Part shown: in pieces, positions 3,867 through 5,637 of the stretch | Position numbering within the stretch: position 1 is the stretch's first letter | How the letters are laid out: every line of letters begins with the position of its first letter | NCBI GenBank assembly: GCA_955652585.1 | Contig: CATPBF010000018.1 | Coordinates: forward strand, 1 to 5,637 | DNA length: 5,637 bases | Source: Candidatus Dormiibacterota bacterium | GTDB lineage: Bacteria > Chloroflexota > Dormibacteria > Dormibacterales > Dormibacteraceae | Direction of reading: 5' to 3' | Program-made: the position numbers and the translations under genes | Notes under the pieces: model-generated | Told to the model about the DNA's origin: nothing | Seen by the model: only the letters and a program-made list of their open reading frames with translations | Database searches by the model: none

Positions 3867-5100
3867 CGGTCTTGTAGGACTCGAATCGGCGCGCCGCGTG
3901 GCGGGCCACCCATCCCCACGCACGCGTGCCGCCTTCGACGTATTCGGTCTTCTCGACGCCGCCGATCCGGCGCAGCTCCGCGAGCACACCCTCGCGTCCG
4001 TAAGGCACCAGGATCTCGAGCTTGACGACGTCAGCGCGGCTGGCCTGGTCGACCGCTTCGAGCAGGTTGGGTAAGCCCAACTTGTTCATCGCGGAGATGG
4101 CCACCGCGCCTGGATAGCGCGCGCTGAGCGCGGTCACAGCCCGCCGACGCGCGGCAGGCCCGAGCAGGTCGACCTTGTTCAGCGCTACCACGCGCGGCTT
4201 GTCGGCGGCTCCGAGGTCGGCCAGCACCTTCTCCACCGTCTCCGCCTGCTCCGCCGCCGCGGGCGAGCTCAGGTCCAGAACCTGAAGGATGACGTCGGCC
4301 TCGGTGACCTCCTCGAGCGTGGCGCGAAAAGCGGCCACCAGGTCGGTCGGCAGCTTCTGAATGAAGCCCACGGTGTCGGTCAGGAGCAAGCCTCTACCGG
4401 TCGGGAGGTCGACGCGCCGCGTGGTGGGATCCAGGGTCGCGAACAAACGATGTTCCGCGTGCACCCTCGCTCCGGTCAATGCGTTGAGGAGCGTGGACTT
4501 GCCGGCGTTCGTGTAACCGACGATGGCGGCCGTCTCCAGCTCGGCGCGCCGACGGCCGGTTCGCTGCTGGTGGCGCTGCGAGCGGACCTGCTCGATCTCG
4601 CGTTCGAGGTCCCGCATGCGCTTGCGGATGCGACGACGCTCGACCTCGATCTGCTGTTCGCCGAAGCCACCGCGGGCCCCCACCCCACCTCGCCGGCCGC
4701 CCACCTGGCGGTCGTACGCATACGCGCCGATGAGTCGCGGCAGCAGATGGTGAAGGCGCGCCGCTTCGACCTGCAGCCGGCCCTCGTGGGTCCGGGCGTG
4801 CTGGGCGAAGATCTCGAGGATCACTTCAGTGCGGTCGAGCACACGAATCTTGAGCTCGAGCTCGAGGTTGCGTTGCTGCCGCGGGCTCAAGTCGTCGTTG
4901 CAGATGACGAGATCGAATGCGCCCTCGAGCTTGAGCTCCCGTAGCTCATTGAGCTTGCCCATGCCGATGAAATGGGCAGGGTCGACCCCGGAACGCCGCT
5001 GGACGTCGGAGCCGACGACGTCGGCGCCTGCGGTCCGCGTTAGATCGGCCAGCTCGGCCATCTGCTCACGAACCAGCTCGGGGGTCGTTCCCGGGAGCAT
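3850..5100 (-). CDS. hflX: GTPase HflX, ribosome-splitting factor
   Basis: The listed span encodes 416 residues. The N-terminal HflX domain includes VVGSDVQRRSGVDPAHFIGMGKLNELREL and LSPRQQRNLELELKIRVLDRTEVILEIFAQHARTHEG in sequence (broken up here: DRTEVILEIFAQHARTHEG is diagnostic). It is followed by the glycine-rich loop (GGVGARGGFGEQQIEVERRR, a variant of the usual GPGET form) and a coiled-coil arm. The G domain has G1 GYTNAGKST, G2 within LFATLDPTTR, G3 DTVGF, G4 NKVD and G5 SAM. HflX binds the 50S subunit and splits stalled or heat-damaged ribosomes. ATG at 5100 is the first standard start, but the frame continues upstream with RERAYLVGL, which matches the conserved HflX N-terminus. The real start is therefore probably about 15 codons earlier, at a CTG (5145-5143) overlapping the stop of the upstream aminotransferase. 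The two genes form an operon. Confidence 0.95.
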   Translation of the reverse strand: MLPGTTPELVREQMAELADLTRTAGADVVGSDVQRRSGVDPAHFIGMGKLNELRELKLEGAFDLVICNDDLSPRQQRNLELELKIRVLDRTEVILEIFAQHARTHEGRLQVEAARLHHLLPRLIGAYAYDRQVGGRRGGVGARGGFGEQQIEVERRRIRKRMRDLEREIEQVRSQRHQQRTGRRRAELETAAIVGYTNAGKSTLLNALTGARVHAEHRLFATLDPTTRRVDLPTGRGLLLTDTVGFIQKLPTDLVAAFRATLEEVTEADVILQVLDLSSPAAAEQAETVEKVLADLGAADKPRVVALNKVDLLGPAARRRAVTALSARYPGAVAISAMNKLGLPNLLEAVDQASRADVVKLEILVPYGREGVLAELRRIGGVEKTEYVEGGTRAWGWVARHAARRFESYKTVIGRA

Positions 5101-5141
5101 CAGCCCGACCAGGTATGCCCGCTCGCGCGGCGGCCTTGTGA

Positions 5142-5637
5142 TCAGAGCTTGAGCCGCCTCAGGCGCGCCATCGCTTCCTCCAGACGGGCGTCCGGAGCCG
5201 TGACCGAAAGCCGGAAGTAGCCTTCGCCATGGGCGCCGAAACCGACGCCCGGTGTGATGTTCACGCCCACCTCATCCAGGACATGGCCCGCGAATCGGAT
5301 CGAGTCATAACCCGACGGTACCGGAGCCCACACGTAAAAGGTCGCGCGCGGAGGCTTGATCGACCAGCCCAGCGCGTTCAACGTATCCGCGACCAGCCGG
5401 TGCCGCCGTGCGTAGACCTCGCAGGCTGCCCGCGTCTCGGCCTCGCCCCCATGCAGAGCCTCGATCGCAGCCCACTGGACGGCCTGAAAGATGCCGGAGT
5501 CGATGTTGGTCTTCAGCTGCCCGATCAAACCCACCAGGTCTGCCCGTCCGCACACCCAGCCGATGCGCCAGCCGGTCATGTTGTAGGTCTTCGACAGCGA
5601 GTGGAATTCGAGACCAACCTCTTTGGCGCCGTCGATC
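5142..5637 (-). CDS. dapL: LL-diaminopimelate aminotransferase-type PLP enzyme, C-terminal part (partial)
   Basis: The last 164 residues are present; the N-terminal part lies beyond the right edge. The fragment opens just before the PLP-binding lysine, in HSLSKTYNMTGWRIGW (lysine at residue 16, codon 5589-5591). It continues with LKTNIDSGIFQAVQWAAIEAL, a segment characteristic of DapL and close class I aminotransferases, and then ATFYVWAPVP and the carboxylate-binding arginine in GEGYFRLSV. DapL converts tetrahydrodipicolinate directly to LL-diaminopimelate with glutamate as amino donor, for lysine and peptidoglycan synthesis. Related aspartate- or alanine-type aminotransferases share much of this, so substrate specificity is probable rather than proven. 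Its TGA (5144-5142) overlaps the probable start of hflX, indicating translational coupling. Confidence 0.78.
   Translation of the reverse strand, partial: IDGAKEVGLEFHSLSKTYNMTGWRIGWVCGRADLVGLIGQLKTNIDSGIFQAVQWAAIEALHGGEAETRAACEVYARRHRLVADTLNALGWSIKPPRATFYVWAPVPSGYDSIRFAGHVLDEVGVNITPGVGFGAHGEGYFRLSVTAPDARLEEAMARLRRLKL

Noticed and set aside
2895..3989. 364-codon - strand frame opposite lexA
   Set aside because: It is antisense to an intact lexA with all catalytic residues, and has an Asp/Val/Gly-rich shadow composition.
4441..4455. GAAC and GTTC half-sites inside hflX as a further LexA box
   Set aside because: The half-sites are 7 bases apart rather than 4, and they lie within a coding region.
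4850..4868. Tandem GAGCTC/CTCGAG repeat
   Set aside because: Explained by the Leu-Glu-Leu-Glu codons of HflX in GC-rich sequence; no repeat array.
4450..4944. 164-codon + strand frame opposite hflX
   Set aside because: Antisense shadow of the HflX G domain and arm, with no start signal.
1..5637. CRISPR arrays, tRNA or rRNA genes, insertion sequences, prophage or toxin-antitoxin genes
   Set aside because: No repeat-spacer pattern, no tRNA-like cloverleaf noticed, no transposase or integrase motif and no terminal repeats were seen on reading.

Overview
The window is GC-rich, tightly packed bacterial chromosome with ten genes or gene fragments and no mobile element, RNA gene or CRISPR array. 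Three things suggest a high-GC lineage of the Terrabacteria, perhaps Chloroflexota or Dormibacterota-like: SOS boxes of the CGAAC-N4-GTTCG type known from Gram-positive bacteria, a lexA-divergent LysM membrane protein resembling YneA, and an aminotransferase of the DapL type. Several -10 elements also lie only 6-13 nt before start codons, as expected of leaderless transcripts. The assignment is an inference, because no 16S rRNA or other diagnostic marker is present.

Layout. Bases 1-102 are the C-terminus of an acyl-CoA dehydrogenase, followed one base later by a TetR-type regulator (104-724, +). An unrecognised 121-residue helical protein (831-1196, +) has its own promoter, with a perfect LexA-type box between the -35 and -10. 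A 222-bp gap then leads to two paralogous heme-NO-binding (H-NOX) proteins on the + strand (1419-1967 and 2262-2807). Between them, on the - strand, lies a small glutaredoxin-like protein with a CHLC motif (1964-2200). Next comes a divergent pair: a small membrane-anchored LysM protein (2804-3112, -) and lexA (3252-3866, +), with two LexA boxes between them. The right end is a - strand operon of a dapL-like aminotransferase (cut by the window edge) followed by hflX, whose 3' end overlaps that of lexA by 17 bp.

How it fits together. Two themes stand out. One is a small SOS regulon: LexA, a probable YneA-like division inhibitor, and a new candidate SOS gene of unknown function carrying the same 14-bp operator. 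The other is a compact gas/redox-sensing island of two H-NOX proteins around a thiol-disulfide protein. One H-NOX copy keeps the key heme-contact residues and the other has lost two of them; both keep three of the four zinc/thiol ligands described for redox-sensing H-NOX proteins. No kinase, cyclase or diguanylate cyclase partner for the H-NOX proteins lies in the window. That the redox island forms a functional system is inferred from content and arrangement, not shown directly.
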